The notes under the pieces: model-generated
Seen by the model: only the letters and a program-made list of their open reading frames with translations
What the model was told of the DNA's origin: nothing
Databases searched by the model: none
Program-made: the position numbers and the translations under genes
From: Chryseosolibacter indicum
GTDB taxonomy: Bacteria; Bacteroidota; Bacteroidia; Cytophagales; Cyclobacteriaceae
Direction of reading: 5' to 3'
DNA length: 64,000 nucleotides
Assembly (NCBI RefSeq): GCF_018598585.1
Contig: NZ_JAHESD010000014.1
Span: forward strand, 34,841-98,840
In this document: positions 62,301 to 64,000 of the stretch, one piece after another
How the letters are laid out: every line of letters begins with the position of its first letter
Position numbering within the stretch: the stretch's first letter is position 1

Positions 62301-62406
62301 GTCTAAGCGGGTTCTCCGTTCGGGCCCCTGCGTGACCTCCCTCCTCGTCTGCCAATTTCTACTGAATTGGTAAGTCGTCATAGCTGCGGTGTCGGAAACT
62401 GAAACT
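62301..62406 (-). repeat. Repeat family 1, copy 3
   Basis: GTCTAAGCGGGTTCTCCG, then GGGCCCCTGCGTGA, TGCCAATTTCTACTGAATTG, GGTAAGTCGTC and TAGCTGCGGTGTCGGAAACT. The last piece matches the right part of copy 1 (CAGCTGCAAGGGTTCTGAAA), but the outer GCTTAGAAC end is missing. It lies 17 bp 3' of the lipoprotein gene stop. Confidence 0.78.
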
Positions 62407-62422
62407 GTAACTATTAGGAATA

Positions 62423-63208
62423 CTATAACTTGATTAGCTTATATTCAATCTCGCCGATCTTATGTTCCATTTCATCCCAATCAGAGTGAATATTATATAA
62501 CTCTAGGGTATCCGCTTTTATTTGAAAATGAAAAAGCTTGCCCCTCATCCAAATTCCCGCAGAATCTTTTGAAGGATAAAATGCCATAGCATCATAATTA
62601 ATCCCTTCAGTAAAGTCATATATCGGTTCGAAATATCGATAACCATCTATTCCTTTTATAGTTCCATCACTTTTAAATTCAATTATGCTATCATTGGGCA
62701 AACTTTTAAACTGACCCTCGAATAAAACTTTTCTCAATTCCGTTCGTTCGTCAAGTATTTTTCTATAAACCTCCTTCTTGTTATCAAAATCTAAAGCTAA
62801 ATGATTCGTGTCTACCTGAACCAATCTAAAGGGTTCACGGATATATGAGAAGTCGTTAGCAATAAAGAAATTACTTATAGGATCAAATCTTATTGGGATG
62901 TCGTAACCTCCCTCGTGCTCCGTAAAGCCTATCAGCATAGGTGAGTTAGATAATAGATTTGCTTTTTCTAGTCGAAACCCCCAAAGCCTTGTCGTATAAT
63001 TTCTACTTAAATAAATAGAACGAGAATTAGCTACTTCAACTAAATAGCTATCAGAAAGCCAATAGCCATCGAGTTCATTGGTGATTGATTGTTTAAGGCT
63101 GTCATCAACAACCTTAGTAGAATTAATGTTTTCTTTAGGTTTGGTACAACTAATACTTAAAATAAAGAGAATTAAAAGTGTGTTCTTCAAACAGTGTTTA
63201 CAAGACAT
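62423..63208 (-). CDS. Hypothetical lipoprotein
   Basis: About 261 residues. ATG 63208 gives a short signal peptide with lipobox SISC (LLILFILSISC). Mature part: NELDGYWLSDSYLVEVANSR, then beta strands (GFRLEKANLLSNSPMLIGFT). The lipocalin-like DGYW opening and a second domain with EFKSDGTIKGIDGYRYF suggest two beta units. No named family. A start at 63235 would add nine residues before the signal peptide. A family 1 repeat follows its stop. Confidence 0.65.
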   Translation of the reverse strand: MSCKHCLKNTLLILFILSISCTKPKENINSTKVVDDSLKQSITNELDGYWLSDSYLVEVANSRSIYLSRNYTTRLWGFRLEKANLLSNSPMLIGFTEHEGGYDIPIRFDPISNFFIANDFSYIREPFRLVQVDTNHLALDFDNKKEVYRKILDERTELRKVLFEGQFKSLPNDSIIEFKSDGTIKGIDGYRYFEPIYDFTEGINYDAMAFYPSKDSAGIWMRGKLFHFQIKADTLELYNIHSDWDEMEHKIGEIEYKLIKL

Positions 63209-63339
63209 CTTGTTTATATAATACTGGCTATGCATTTAAGTTAATAATTACTTTTCTTTTATTATAGTTCGTTAATTCGCGCCGTGCTGAATTCAAAGTT
63301 CACATCCGCGGTGTGCGATATTGAAGGGAAGAGATGAGA

Positions 63340-63852
63340 TTATACTTTTTTCCAAAACTCCTCTCTGATCACAACACTACCCGCAAGGAAATCGTGAATA
63401 GCTCTTCTTCTTTTATTTGTTAACATTGTCGCTATTTCCAGCAGAAACCACAAAGTTGCTAGCCAATCCAAATAGTTTTCTATTGCAGATTCTCCAAGTG
63501 GATATCGTCCCAATTCTAAAATTCTTGATATCAGAATTATCAGCCCAATTAACTCTAAAATAATGTAAATACTATCTCTCATGATTGACTGTCGAAAAGT
63601 CAGCAATCGTGTTTCTGATTTATCAACAACTCTAACATCCATCCAATTCTTTCCTAAAGTCTGCCCTGATGACCAATGAAAGTAGATAGTATATACGTAA
63701 AAAGATGAATAACTAAAAGCTACACCTAGTATCAGTATGGAAACGTTTTCACTATCAATTATTAAATAGTCAAGAAGTCCTATAGGCACGAATATTATTC
63801 CATCAATTAATCCAGAGAAAAAACGTCTCCAAAAAGTGTTGTACCTATTCAT
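63340..63852 (-). CDS. RDD-family membrane protein
   Basis: About 170 residues. WRRFFSGLIDGIIFVPIGLL holds the Arg and Asp of the RDD motif in helix 1. GQTLGKNWMDVRVVD is the signature loop. Four helices in all, with the last near LDWLATLWFLLEIATML. The tail RRRAIHDFLAGSVVI is usual for the family. ATG 63852 is preferred to TTG 63864. Members include proposed ion exchangers and maturation factors; the role here is unknown. Confidence 0.92.
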   Translation of the reverse strand: MNRYNTFWRRFFSGLIDGIIFVPIGLLDYLIIDSENVSILILGVAFSYSSFYVYTIYFHWSSGQTLGKNWMDVRVVDKSETRLLTFRQSIMRDSIYIILELIGLIILISRILELGRYPLGESAIENYLDWLATLWFLLEIATMLTNKRRRAIHDFLAGSVVIREEFWKKV

Positions 63853-63920
63853 GCCACTGCTCAAAATTGATTGATTTTGCTAAGATTACAATTAATAATG
63901 TATTACCATAATCGGCATTT

Positions 63921-63980
63921 TCTCCCTCCCGCTCAGAGTCACTCTTCAGAGGACTCTGAGCTTTCTGAAACACTGCTCCT
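63921..63980 (+). repeat. Repeat family 2, copy 3
   Basis: CTCCCTCCCGCTCAGAGTCA at the left, with the stem CTCAGAGTC (63932-63940) and GACTCTGAG (63952-63960) perfectly paired, then CTTTCTGAAACACTGCTCCT. The right inverted end seen in copy 1 is absent or beyond the match. Confidence 0.8.
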
Positions 63981-64000
63981 AATTTTACCTAAATCTTTGT

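Noticed and set aside
57015..62406. Integron attC sites
   Set aside because: Length and 3' position fit, and GCTTAGAC resembles GTTRRRY, but the key first G is C in all copies, no matching partner core is found at the other end, and no integrase is seen.

Overview
The window looks like a chromosome segment of a free-living, Gram-negative member of the Bacteroidota, most likely the Cytophagales. The grounds are: outer-membrane beta-barrels and lipoproteins of types common in that phylum (PorT-like barrel, DUF4136, DUF4142); an FtsX/MacB-type permease of the Bacteroidota kind; a DUF5117-type zinc metalloprotease; 7TM-DISM and Cache receptors; several promoters matching the Bacteroidota -7 box TAnnTTTG; and weak Shine-Dalgarno sequences. 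No rRNA, tRNA, CRISPR array, transposase, phage gene or replication origin was seen. Species cannot be named from the sequence alone.

Layout. 0-9 kb: a truncated gene at the left edge, a possible small-peptide/sRNA unit, an SPW-repeat protein, a large FtsX-type permease, a lipoprotein, a TPR-AAA ATPase / TPR-membrane-protein pair and an AHSA1-type protein. 9-20.7 kb: an intergenic 11-bp tandem repeat, a metalloprotease, a polysaccharide deacetylase, small membrane proteins, a beta-barrel, a DUF4136 lipoprotein behind a perfect 24-bp palindrome, a low-complexity secreted protein, a diacylglycerol-kinase-like enzyme, SurE and a CDGSH protein. 20.8-29.9 kb: rhomboid protease, DUF3817, MFS exporter, beta-helix protein, TerB-like protein, PQQ/cytochrome c dehydrogenase, and an orphan ABC ATPase paired with a zinc-ribbon protein. 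30-41.6 kb: a Cache-HAMP-GAF receptor with a porin, a PLD-like protein with an altered HxK motif, a hemolysin-III protein, DUF2264, a GAF kinase with degraded ATP motifs facing a 7TM-DISM receptor without an output domain, and two overlapping membrane-protein genes.

41.7-45.8 kb is a decay zone. It holds a mannanase (GH5) remnant with a frameshift, a stop and no N-terminus, next to an intact FucP-like sugar transporter; an AraC-type membrane regulator split by an in-frame TAG; and an aspartyl-protease-like gene broken at an A5 run. This suggests a mannan/oligosaccharide locus being lost.

45.9-64 kb: a beta-CASP metallo-hydrolase, an RND pump without partners, DUF4142, a HipA-like kinase overlapping DUF3037, carboxylesterase, methyltransferase, M20 amidohydrolase, a Crp-type regulator with a DinB protein, an SRPBCC-SnoaL fusion, an A+T-rich three-gene hydrolase/membrane/AraC operon, a lipoprotein and an RDD protein.

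The most unusual feature is two families of short non-coding repeats between 57 and 64 kb. Family 1 has copies at 57015, 59878 and 62301, all just 3' of minus-strand genes. Family 2 has copies at 58667, 59811 and 63921, and its hairpin shows compensatory base changes. One copy of each family is bounded by inverted repeats, so they look like palindromic REP- or MITE-type elements, or a structured RNA spread as an element.
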